Assembly: GCA_021767305.1 (NCBI GenBank)
Contig: JAASTL010000049.1
Location: 1 to 6,647 of the forward strand
Source: Piscirickettsiaceae bacterium
GTDB taxonomy: Bacteria > Pseudomonadota > Gammaproteobacteria > Thiomicrospirales > Thiomicrospiraceae
DNA length: 6,647 bases
Direction of reading: 5' to 3'
The notes beneath the pieces are model-generated. The model saw only the letters and a program-made list of their open reading frames with translations, was not told the origin of the DNA and ran no database searches. Made by a program: the position numbers and the translations under genes. Shown here one piece after another: positions 1 through 5,711 of this stretch (positions are counted from its first letter, which is position 1; the number at the start of each line of letters is the position of its first letter).

Positions 1-991
1 TAACGCTTTTGCAGATATTGAAGAGCAAAGAGCGGCAACTAAGCTCACCTATTTTGAATTTTCTACCTTAGCGGCGTTAAAGATTTTTGCCGATATTAAA
101 CCGGATGTAGTGATTCTTGAGGTAGGGCTTGGTGGTAGATTGGATGCAGTGAATGTGGTGGATGCAGATGCAAGTTTAATTACTGCCATCGATATAGATC
201 ATATTGAGTGGTTAGGCAGTGATCGCAGTGTTATTGCGACGGAAAAGGCTGGCATAATGCGCACTGGAAAAACATCTGTTTGTTCAGATCCAAGCGTTCC
301 GCAAAGTTTGCTTGATTATGCCAAACAGAATCAGGTTAATTTATCCCTGCTTGGTCGCGATTTTGACTATCAAAAAGTCGATAAAAACAGCTGGCAATTT
401 GGCTTTAGTGACCAGGCTCCAAAAACCTTTATGGCACCTGCTTTAAAGGGTGAGTTTCAGTTGCAAAATGCAGCGGGAGTGCTTGCTGTTGTGGCGTTAA
501 TGCAAGCAGAACTACCTGTTGAGTTAGCAGCCATTAACCAAGGTTTAACAAATGTGTCGCATCCTGGGCGATTAGAGAAACGCCAAATTGGTGAGCAGGA
601 GTGGTTGATTGATGTTGCTCATAACCCTCAGTCAGCGCAGGTTTTAGCCGAATATTTGGCAGCGGAAAATTTAACCGGTTTAGTCGCAGTTTTCTCTGCT
701 TTAAATGATAAAGATATGGTGCCGATGGTTCAGCAATTGGCGCCATACATTAAAGAGTGGCACATTGCCGATCTAGCTATTCCGCGTGCGAGCTCTTTAG
801 AGTTGTTGCAACAAATACTGCATCAAGCCGAGGTAAAAGAAGAGCAATATTTTTGCCAGTCTAGCATCTTGTCTGCGGTAGAATCTGTGGCAAGTTCAAA
901 TGAGCAACAAGTGTTGGTTTGGGGGTCATTTTTTACCGTGTCGCAAAGCTTACAAGCCCTAGAATTAATGCAAGCAAGGAAAGCCTCGTAA
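1..991 (+). CDS. folC: Bifunctional dihydrofolate synthase / folylpolyglutamate synthase, 5'-truncated by window edge
   Basis: FolC is a cytoplasmic Mur-ligase-family enzyme. It joins glutamate to dihydropteroate (making dihydrofolate) and extends the polyglutamate tail of folates, using ATP. The frame is open from base 2, giving 329 visible residues. About 100 N-terminal residues, including the P-loop, lie upstream, judged against the roughly 420-residue E. coli protein. Visible family signatures are TYFEFSTLAAL (about residues 17-27), LEVGLGGRLDAVN (39-51), DHIEWLG (66-72), EKAGIM (81-86, holding the lysine normally carbamylated in Mur-type ligases), HPGRLE at the start of the C-terminal domain, DVAHNP (204-209) and the C-terminal WGSFFTVS. 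The GTG codon at 110 is an internal valine, not a start. The stop is followed 5 nt later by the start of the SPOR gene, so the two are probably co-transcribed. No frameshift or missing motif is visible in the part present. Confidence 0.97.
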   Translation, partial: NAFADIEEQRAATKLTYFEFSTLAALKIFADIKPDVVILEVGLGGRLDAVNVVDADASLITAIDIDHIEWLGSDRSVIATEKAGIMRTGKTSVCSDPSVPQSLLDYAKQNQVNLSLLGRDFDYQKVDKNSWQFGFSDQAPKTFMAPALKGEFQLQNAAGVLAVVALMQAELPVELAAINQGLTNVSHPGRLEKRQIGEQEWLIDVAHNPQSAQVLAEYLAAENLTGLVAVFSALNDKDMVPMVQQLAPYIKEWHIADLAIPRASSLELLQQILHQAEVKEEQYFCQSSILSAVESVASSNEQQVLVWGSFFTVSQSLQALELMQARKAS

Positions 992-996
992 TCGTT

Positions 997-1572
997 ATGG
1001 ATTTGCAAAGTAAACATCGAATCATTGGTGCCGCAATCTGGCTTACCTTATTGGTGATTATTGTGCCATCTTGGTACAGCAATCCAGTAAACTTTTCTCC
1101 TGATGGTAAAGTGATTGAAGATAACAAAGGTTCTTTGCCAATTGTGAGTCATGCTTATCGGCTACCTAATGGAGCTGTGGCTCCAGTGAGTGATAAACAG
1201 CTGCAAGTCAAAAAGAGTGCGGACGATGAAGATGATCCTGCTTTGCACGAAGCTGATAAGTTTTCTCAAGCGCAAAATCCAACTGAGCGTATTAAAATTG
1301 AATTTGAAGATAAGTATGGTAATAACCCCTCTTTTGCAGGCCAGTGGATTGTTCGACTGCAAGCCTTTAACAATACCGAGCAAGCAAACCAGCTTGCGCT
1401 GCGCTTAAAACCCGATTATCCGGTCTATATTAAATACTTTGCTAAAACCAAGGTTTATTCGGTGCGCACCGGTCCTTATATTTCTGAGATGAAAGCTCAA
1501 AAAGATAAGCAGAAATTAGATAAAATGTTGCGAATCGATGCAGAGGTTCGACAGCTTCCAAAAAGTTCTTAA
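997..1572 (+). CDS. dedD: Membrane-anchored SPOR-domain protein, DedD-like
   Basis: This 191-residue protein has a short cytoplasmic start, one membrane segment at about residues 8-25 (IIGAAIWLTLLVIIVPSW), a charged low-complexity linker (about 65-110, rich in D, E and K) and a C-terminal SPOR domain at about 113-188, beginning GQWIVRLQAF and containing YSVRTGPY. SPOR domains bind denuded septal peptidoglycan, and DedD helps cell constriction in E. coli. This protein would sit in the inner membrane with its SPOR domain in the periplasm. The folC - dedD - purF setting supports the DedD assignment over other SPOR proteins, and the length is close to the 220 residues of E. coli DedD. I chose ATG 997 because it directly precedes the basic/hydrophobic anchor. 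Its nearest AAGGA lies within the folC end at 976-980, 16 nt upstream, which is long and suggests coupling to folC translation. The open frame extends upstream to 919 without a better start. Confidence 0.88.
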   Translation: MDLQSKHRIIGAAIWLTLLVIIVPSWYSNPVNFSPDGKVIEDNKGSLPIVSHAYRLPNGAVAPVSDKQLQVKKSADDEDDPALHEADKFSQAQNPTERIKIEFEDKYGNNPSFAGQWIVRLQAFNNTEQANQLALRLKPDYPVYIKYFAKTKVYSVRTGPYISEMKAQKDKQKLDKMLRIDAEVRQLPKSS

Positions 1573-1587
1573 AGAGGGAACTTTGCA

Positions 1588-1674
1588 ATGGCTACAAAAT
1601 TCAATATCAAAGGTTCGCTGAGCGAATTCACCCATAATTTAATGTTAGAGAGTGTACGAAGATGTGCGGTATAG
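1588..1674 (+). CDS. Putative 28-codon mini-ORF overlapping the purF start (leader peptide candidate)
   Basis: The frame runs from ATG 1588 to TAG 1672-1674 and would encode 28 residues starting [14 protein letters not shown] and ending VRRCAV. A good Shine-Dalgarno, AGAGGGA at 1573-1579, stands 8 nt upstream of the ATG. The frame begins 15 nt after the SPOR gene stop and its last 13 nt overlap the first codons of purF in another frame. I do not recognise the peptide. It has no membrane segment and no visible similarity to CvpA, which often occupies this place. The arrangement would suit translational coupling of purF to an upstream short frame. The purF ATG itself has only a weak GAAG/AGAG ribosome site. 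With so short a frame, chance is a serious alternative. Confidence 0.35.
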   Translation: MATKFNIKGSLSEFTHNLMLESVRRCAV

Positions 1675-3182
1675 TTGGAATTGTTTCCGGTTCAGGTCAA
1701 TACGTTAACCAGGAAATCTATGATTCATTAACCATTTTGCAACACCGAGGCCAAGATGCCGCAGGTATCGTGACGACTGAAAATGGCCGTTTTTATCAGC
1801 GTAAAGATAATGGCATGGTTAAGGATGTTTTTCGTACACGTCACATGCGTGATTTGTTTGGTACCGTGGGTATTGGCCATGTACGTTACCCAACTGCAGG
1901 CTCTTCTTCAAGTGCCGAAGCCCAGCCATTCTATGTAAATTCACCTTATGGTATTGCCATGGGGCATAACGGTAACTTAACCAACGCTGAAGAAGTAGCG
2001 GAAGAGTTATACCGTTCTGATCTGCGTCATCTAAATACCAACTCTGACTCAGAAGTATTGTTGAATGTATTTGCCCACGAATTGATGGTTCAGAAAAAAT
2101 TGTTTATCGATAACGAAGATGTTTTTCATGCGGTAAAGCATGTTCATCGTCGAGTACGTGGTGGTTATGCCGCCGTAGGTGTAATTGCAAATTTTGGTTT
2201 GGTCGCTTTTCGTGACCCGTTTGGTCTGCGCCCAATTGTGGTTGGTAAGCGCGAAACGGCAAATGGAACCGATTACATTGTAGCTTCAGAGTCAGTCGCA
2301 TTAAGTGGTTTGGGATTTGAATTAGAGAAAGATCTGGCACCTGGTGAGGCAGTTGTTATTCGCGAAGATGGTCAAATTCAATATAAGCAATGCTCAGATA
2401 ACCCGCAGTATTCACCATGTATTTTTGAATATGTGTATTTTGCGCGTCCAGACTCGATGATTGATGATATTTCAGTCTATAAATCACGCCTGCGTATGGG
2501 TGAAAAGTTGGCAGAAAAAATTCTACGCGAATGGCCAGACAATGATATTGATGTGGTGATGCCAATTCCGGATACCAGTCGAACCTCTGCACTTGAACTC
2601 GCTACCAAGCTGGATGTGCCATATCGTGAAGGTTTTATCAAAAATCGTTATATCGGTCGTACCTTCATTATGCCAGGGCAGCAACAACGTAAAAAATCCG
2701 TGCGTCAAAAATTGAACCCAATCGATTTAGAGTTTGAAGGCAAGAACGTACTTTTAGTTGATGACTCTATCGTTCGTGGAACCACTTCTGGTCAAATTGT
2801 GCAGATGGCGCGTGAAGCTGGCGCTAAAAAAGTTTATTTCGCTTCGGCAGCCCCTGCGGTTAAGTACCCTTATGTTTATGGTATTGATATGCCATCTCCA
2901 TCGGAGTTGGTAGCGAGTGGCCGCACGACTGAAGAAGTAGCCGAGATTATTGGTTGTGACGCGTTGATTTATCAAGACTTGGATGATCTTATTGAAGCGG
3001 TGAGTGTAGGTAATGAAAAAATAGAAAAATTTGATACTTCTTGCTTTAGTGGCATTTATGCCACCGGAGATATTACGGAAGAGTACCTCGCATCTCTGGA
3101 TTCAAGTCGTAATGATGAAGCCAAGGCGAACAAACCGGCTACAAGCAAAGAAACGGTGGGGTTGCACAACTCTAACGATTGA
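1662..3182 (+). CDS. purF: Amidophosphoribosyltransferase (glutamine PRPP amidotransferase)
   Basis: PurF catalyses the committed step of purine synthesis: glutamine and PRPP give 5-phosphoribosylamine, glutamate and pyrophosphate, in the cytoplasm. The product is 506 residues, matching the 505 of E. coli. It starts [10 protein letters not shown], so removal of Met exposes Cys2 as the N-terminal nucleophile of the class II glutamine amidotransferase domain. There is no propeptide, as in the E. coli type and unlike the Bacillus type. Glutaminase residues follow in GHVRYPTAG (72-80), HNGNL (102-106) and NSDSE (127-131). The phosphoribosyltransferase half has the PRPP loop [13 protein letters not shown] (363-375, acidic pair D367-D368), and [10 protein letters not shown] precedes it. 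The C-terminal tail after about 480 is polar and variable. No purine-repressor palindrome is evident in the 89 bp upstream, so transcription probably comes from the folC-dedD operon. A strong hairpin terminator follows the stop. Confidence 0.98.
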   Translation: MCGIVGIVSGSGQYVNQEIYDSLTILQHRGQDAAGIVTTENGRFYQRKDNGMVKDVFRTRHMRDLFGTVGIGHVRYPTAGSSSSAEAQPFYVNSPYGIAMGHNGNLTNAEEVAEELYRSDLRHLNTNSDSEVLLNVFAHELMVQKKLFIDNEDVFHAVKHVHRRVRGGYAAVGVIANFGLVAFRDPFGLRPIVVGKRETANGTDYIVASESVALSGLGFELEKDLAPGEAVVIREDGQIQYKQCSDNPQYSPCIFEYVYFARPDSMIDDISVYKSRLRMGEKLAEKILREWPDNDIDVVMPIPDTSRTSALELATKLDVPYREGFIKNRYIGRTFIMPGQQQRKKSVRQKLNPIDLEFEGKNVLLVDDSIVRGTTSGQIVQMAREAGAKKVYFASAAPAVKYPYVYGIDMPSPSELVASGRTTEEVAEIIGCDALIYQDLDDLIEAVSVGNEKIEKFDTSCFSGIYATGDITEEYLASLDSSRNDEAKANKPATSKETVGLHNSND

Positions 3183-3203
3183 TTGTTAATGTCGATTGTT
3201 AAT
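3181..3203 (+). repeat. Short direct repeat GATTGTTAAT x2 after purF
   Basis: GATTGTTAAT occurs at 3181-3190 and 3194-3203, separated by GTC. The first copy begins within the purF stop codon. The second supplies the proposed -35 element of the metZ promoter. It may be a small tandem duplication of 13 bp or a half-site pair for a regulator. Nothing else supports a binding role. Confidence 0.45.
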
Positions 3204-3224
3204 CAAGAATAAACTTTTTATAAA
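3196..3224 (+). promoter_or_regulatory. Candidate sigma70-type promoter for metZ
   Basis: TTGTTA at 3196-3201 (4 of 6 to the -35 consensus) and TATAAA at 3219-3224 (5 of 6 to the -10 consensus) are separated by exactly 17 nt. The start point would fall near 3231, in the loop of the hairpin described next. The resulting metZ message would carry only the right arm of the terminator and so escape it. AT-rich sequence produces such matches easily, so this is an inference. Confidence 0.4.
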
Positions 3225-3254
3225 CTCATGCTTTGTCATGAGTTTATGTTTTTT
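3220..3254 (+). terminator. Rho-independent terminator after purF
   Basis: A perfect 11-bp inverted repeat, ATAAACTCATG (3220-3230) and CATGAGTTTAT (3237-3247), encloses a 6-nt CTTTGT loop and is followed by G and six T (3249-3254). The stem is AT-rich but flawless, and it starts 38 nt after the purF stop. The T tract runs straight into the metZ ribosome site GGAAGA (3255-3260), so the hairpin lies only 14 nt from the metZ start codon. Confidence 0.8.
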
Positions 3255-3268
3255 GGAAGAATGTAAAA

Positions 3269-4453
3269 ATGGACAAGTTTGATATCGAAACCTTGGCGGT
3301 TCGCGAAGGGTATTTACAAACTCCGGAACAGGAAAATAGCGAAGCGATTTTTCCGACCTCGAGCTTTAGATATGAATCAGCTGAGCAGGCTGCTGCACGT
3401 TTTAGTGGTGCGGAATCTGGTAATGTTTACTCTCGTTTTACCAATCCGACGGTAAGAGCATTTGAAAACCGTTTGGCGGCAATGGAAGCTGGTCAAGCTT
3501 GTGTTGCAACGGCATCAGGAATGTCTGCCATCTTATCCACTTTTATGGCTCTGTGTGAAGTTGGTGACCATATTGTCTCTTCACAAAGTATTTTCGGAAC
3601 CACTAAGGTGCTGTTTACCAAGTATCTTGCGAAGTTTGGCGTGGAAGTAAGTTTTGTCTCGCAAACCGATGTGAGCGAGTGGAGAGCGGCAGTTAAACCT
3701 AACACTAAAGCGTTCTTTTTGGAGACACCGTCAAATCCGTTGACAGAAGTTGCTGACCTAGAAGCCATGAGCCAGCTGGCGAAAGAAACCAATAATTTAC
3801 TGATTGTGGATAATTGTTTCTGTACGCCAATCTTACAGCGCCCGATTGAACAGGGTGCTGACATCGTCATCCACTCTGCCACTAAATTTATAGATGGGCA
3901 GGGGCGTGCGATTGGTGGTGCTGTTGTTGGCCCTGATGATTTAGTTGGTGAAGAAGTTCGTGGCTTTATGCGTACCGCCGGACCAACCATGAGTACCTTT
4001 AATGCTTGGATTTTCCTTAAAGGTTTAGAAACCTTATCAGTGAGAATGCGTGGTCATTGTGAGAATGCCTTAGAGCTAGCCAAATGGCTGAGTGCTCATG
4101 AAGCGGTGGATAAGGTGTTCTATCCGGGTTTGGAGTCACATCCTCAGTATGCTCTGGCACAAAAGCAGATGTCAGCCGGCGGTGGCTTAGTTACTTTTAC
4201 CGTTAAAGGTAATCAGCAAGATGCATGGGATGTAATTAACAGTACTCAGATGCTTTCTATTACTGCCAATCTAGGCGATGTAAAGACCATTATTACGCAT
4301 CCGGCAACGACAACACATAGTCGTGTAGAACCTGAAGCTCGATTAAAAGCGGGAATAACGGACAATCTTATTCGTATTTCAGTTGGTTTAGAATCAATTG
4401 AGGATATTAAAAAAGATTTGGCTACTGGGTTGGATAAGTTAGCTGGGAAATAA
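3269..4453 (+). CDS. metZ: O-succinylhomoserine sulfhydrylase (PLP-dependent)
   Basis: MetZ makes homocysteine directly from O-succinylhomoserine and sulfide, bypassing cystathionine in methionine synthesis. The 394-residue protein is a full-length Cys/Met-metabolism PLP enzyme of fold type I. Visible landmarks are YSRFTNPT (54-61), whose Tyr and Arg usually bind the PLP phosphate across the dimer, SGMSA (83-87), ETPSNP (142-147), the PLP-ring aspartate D181 in IVDN, and the Schiff-base lysine K206 in HSATKFIDGQGR. The DGQGR after the lysine, and the place next to purF as in Pseudomonas, favour MetZ over cystathionine gamma-synthase, MetY or methionine gamma-lyase. Sequence alone cannot fix whether the donor is the succinyl or the acetyl ester. 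ATG 3269 has GGAAGA 8 nt upstream. Expression must come by read-through from purF or from a promoter overlapping the purF terminator. Confidence 0.93.
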   Translation: MDKFDIETLAVREGYLQTPEQENSEAIFPTSSFRYESAEQAAARFSGAESGNVYSRFTNPTVRAFENRLAAMEAGQACVATASGMSAILSTFMALCEVGDHIVSSQSIFGTTKVLFTKYLAKFGVEVSFVSQTDVSEWRAAVKPNTKAFFLETPSNPLTEVADLEAMSQLAKETNNLLIVDNCFCTPILQRPIEQGADIVIHSATKFIDGQGRAIGGAVVGPDDLVGEEVRGFMRTAGPTMSTFNAWIFLKGLETLSVRMRGHCENALELAKWLSAHEAVDKVFYPGLESHPQYALAQKQMSAGGGLVTFTVKGNQQDAWDVINSTQMLSITANLGDVKTIITHPATTTHSRVEPEARLKAGITDNLIRISVGLESIEDIKKDLATGLDKLAGK

Positions 4454-4459
4454 TGTTGA

Positions 4460-4498
4460 AAGCCCAGATATTTAGTCGACTATTTAGTGGCTGGGCTT
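4460..4498. terminator. Hairpin between convergent metZ and yhbY, likely bidirectional terminator
   Basis: AAGCCCAG (4460-4467) pairs perfectly with CTGGGCTT (4491-4498), an 8-bp stem with five GC pairs, 7 nt past the metZ stop. The 23-nt loop contains the palindrome TAGTCGACTA and a direct repeat of TATTTAGT (4469-4476 and 4481-4488). T tracts are weak on both sides (CTTAATT on +, CTTTCAA on -), so termination may be inefficient or Rho-assisted. The position between converging genes supports the call. Confidence 0.6.
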
Positions 4499-4520
4499 AA
4501 TTGTTATGAGATTCTATTTA

Positions 4521-4549
4521 GATTTGTCAGCTTAGGATTGTCTACTTAG
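4521..4549. repeat. Imperfect 15/14-bp tandem repeat across the yhbY stop codon
   Basis: GATTTGTCAGCTTAG (4521-4535) is followed at once by GATTGTCTACTTAG (4536-4549). The units share GATT, TGTC and CTTAG with one deletion and two changes. The yhbY stop (complement of 4542-4544) lies in the right-hand unit, so the duplication may have set the present end of the protein. It is too short to exclude chance. Confidence 0.4.
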
Positions 4550-4847
4550 GTAAATCAAAATCCGAGTCTTTGCTCTTACGGTAAATAACACAAGTTTTAC
4601 CAATTGACTGAACAAGAGCGGCTCCAGTTTCGGTAAGGATGTAATCAACAATCGTTTTACGATCTTCACGTTCTGCCGATGCCATTTTGATTTTTAAAAT
4701 TTCATGATGCTCCAAGGTGCTTTCAAGTTCAGCCATTAGGCTTTCAGTCACACCATTGGCACCAATAATAATCATTGGGTTTAAACCGTGGGCGATACCG
4801 GTTAAAAATTTTTGTTGTTTTTTAGTAAGTGTTTGAGGCTTGCTCAT
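4542..4847 (-). CDS. yhbY: YhbY-family RNA-binding protein (CRS1-YhbY domain), ribosome assembly
   Basis: YhbY is a small RNA-binding protein that associates with precursors of the 50S ribosomal subunit. The product has 101 residues (E. coli 97) and consists almost wholly of one CRS1-YhbY domain: a basic start (LTKKQQKFLTGIAHGLNP), the GxxG loop as GANG at 29-32 within IIIGANGV, a helix TESLMAELESTLEHHEILKIKM, and a terminal strand GKTCVIYRKSKD. I place the start at ATG 4847, with GGATT at 4853-4857 as a modest ribosome site. A TTG at 4859 would add only four residues (MDYS). The gene is divergent from rlmE, another 50S maturation factor, as in E. coli, so the pair likely shares its 60-bp control region. 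A 15-bp imperfect tandem duplication covers its stop codon. Confidence 0.95.
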   Translation of the reverse strand: MSKPQTLTKKQQKFLTGIAHGLNPMIIIGANGVTESLMAELESTLEHHEILKIKMASAEREDRKTIVDYILTETGAALVQSIGKTCVIYRKSKDSDFDLPK

Positions 4848-4907
4848 TGAATAATCCAATTAAATACTTATTAATAAATTTAGGCTTATTGTAGTTGAAA
4901 TTAAATT
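4848..4907. promoter_or_regulatory. Divergent yhbY/rlmE intergenic control region
   Basis: These 60 AT-rich bp separate two divergent starts and must hold promoters for yhbY, and probably for rlmE. On the - strand a weak match can be drawn: TTCAAC (complement of 4894-4899), 17 nt, TATTAA (complement of 4871-4876), giving a start near 4864. On the + strand I find no convincing -35/-10 pair. rlmE also has no clear Shine-Dalgarno, only TTGAAATTAAATT before its ATG. The regulatory role is inferred from gene orientation. Confidence 0.4.
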
Positions 4908-5525
4908 ATGGCGAGAAGTAAATCTAGCACAGGTTGGTTAAAAGAACATTTTGATGATCATTATGTTGCTTTGGCCAAAAAAGAAGGCTGGCGTTCCAGA
5001 GCAGTTTATAAGCTGCAAGAAATTGATGATAAAGATAAACTTTTTAAGCCTGGAATGTGTGTGGTCGATTTGGGAGCCGCACCTGGAGGCTGGTCGCAAT
5101 GGACTACGCATAAAGTTGGCGGTAATGGCGAGGTTTTTGCTCTGGATATTTTGCCGGTTGAACCCTTTGCCGGAGTTACTTTTATACAAGGTGACTTTAG
5201 AGAGGATGAAGTTTACGAACAACTCTTAACTTCATTGGATGGGCGCAGTGTCGATGTGGTGATGTCAGATATGGCTCCTAATATGAGCGGTAATAAAGGG
5301 GTGGATATCCCAAGGGCGATGTTTCTGGTTGAGCTTTGTGTAGAGTTGGCTGATCAAGTCTTAAAAAAAGATGGCGATTTATTGATGAAGGTTTTTCAAG
5401 GAGAGGGCTATAACAGCTTGATTGATGACCTAAAATCAAAATATAAAAAAGTCATTACACGTAAACCCAAGGCATCTAGGCCTCGTAGTAAAGAAATTTA
5501 TTTATTGGCTCGTGGTAAAAAGTAA
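4908..5525 (+). CDS. rlmE: 23S rRNA (uridine-2552-2'-O)-methyltransferase
   Basis: RlmE (RrmJ/FtsJ) uses S-adenosylmethionine to methylate the 2'-OH of U2552 in the A-loop of 23S rRNA on the pre-50S particle, a late step of large-subunit assembly. The 205-residue protein is a complete Rossmann-fold methyltransferase. The SAM-binding motif is DLGAAPGGWSQ (54-64). The catalytic tetrad is intact as K35 (RAVYK), D121 (MSDMAPN), K161 (LMKVFQG) and E196 (RPRSKE). Each position is exactly three lower than K38, D124, K164 and E199 of the E. coli enzyme. The basic start MARSKSSTGWLKEH is typical of the family. The neighbours are canonical: yhbY divergent on the left, ftsH downstream on the same strand. 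ATG 4908 fits the family N-terminus although its ribosome site is poor. Confidence 0.97.
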   Translation: MARSKSSTGWLKEHFDDHYVALAKKEGWRSRAVYKLQEIDDKDKLFKPGMCVVDLGAAPGGWSQWTTHKVGGNGEVFALDILPVEPFAGVTFIQGDFREDEVYEQLLTSLDGRSVDVVMSDMAPNMSGNKGVDIPRAMFLVELCVELADQVLKKDGDLLMKVFQGEGYNSLIDDLKSKYKKVITRKPKASRPRSKEIYLLARGKK

Positions 5526-5605
5526 TAAGGCACAAACCTAATTTTGCTAAATGCAGATTGAGGAAACTGATTGTGATTTTCAATCGTGGTAATCAATTAT
5601 CTGTA

Positions 5606-5634
5606 TTAACCATAAGTCTTATTTATATTAAAAT
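5606..5634 (+). promoter_or_regulatory. Candidate sigma70-type promoter for ftsH
   Basis: TTAACC (5606-5611, 4 of 6 to -35) and TAAAAT (5629-5634, 5 of 6 to -10) are 17 nt apart in the 186-bp gap between rlmE and ftsH. Transcription would start near 5641, giving a leader of about 70 nt. I see no recognisable sigma32 heat-shock element (CTTGAAA with CCCAT) in the gap, although ftsH is under sigma32 control in E. coli. The rest of the gap upstream of 5606 shows only a short GATTG/CAATC hairpin (5569-5585), with no T tract and no convincing terminator for rlmE. Confidence 0.35.
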
Positions 5635-5648
5635 GTGTTAAGCTTATT

Positions 5649-5687
5649 GCTACTAAAAACTCAAAACATTGATTGGTTTAGAGTAGC
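5649..5687 (+). other. Imperfect hairpin in the ftsH 5' leader
   Basis: GCTACT-aa-AAAC (5649-5660) pairs with GTTT-ag-AGTAGC (5676-5687): 6 bp, a 2x2 internal loop, then 4 bp around a 15-nt loop. It sits 24 nt before the ftsH start, just ahead of the ribosome site AAGG (5702-5705). It lacks a T tract, so it is not a terminator. It could influence translation or mRNA stability. Folding is inferred by eye only. Confidence 0.3.
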
Positions 5688-5711
5688 TTCACAAATAGAG
5701 TAAGGTCGAGA

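Noticed and set aside
919..996. Upstream extension of the SPOR gene from 919
   Set aside because: It would overlap folC by 73 nt and place 26 polar residues before the basic/hydrophobic membrane anchor. ATG 997 gives the expected anchor at the N-terminus.
823..1127. Two 64-codon - strand frames across the folC-dedD junction
   Set aside because: They are antisense to clear coding sequence, and neither shows a ribosome site or recognisable motif.
3493..3990. 165-codon open frame on the - strand inside metZ
   Set aside because: It is fully antisense to an intact metZ with all PLP-enzyme motifs. The translation shows no recognisable domain, and such shadow frames are common opposite GC-biased third positions.
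4951..5229. 92-codon + strand frame inside rlmE in another phase
   Set aside because: It overlaps the SAM motif region of rlmE, whose catalytic tetrad is complete. No ribosome site or family likeness was seen.
5569..5585. GATTG/CAATC hairpin after rlmE as a terminator
   Set aside because: The stem is only 5 bp and no T tract follows, so it is not supported as a terminator.
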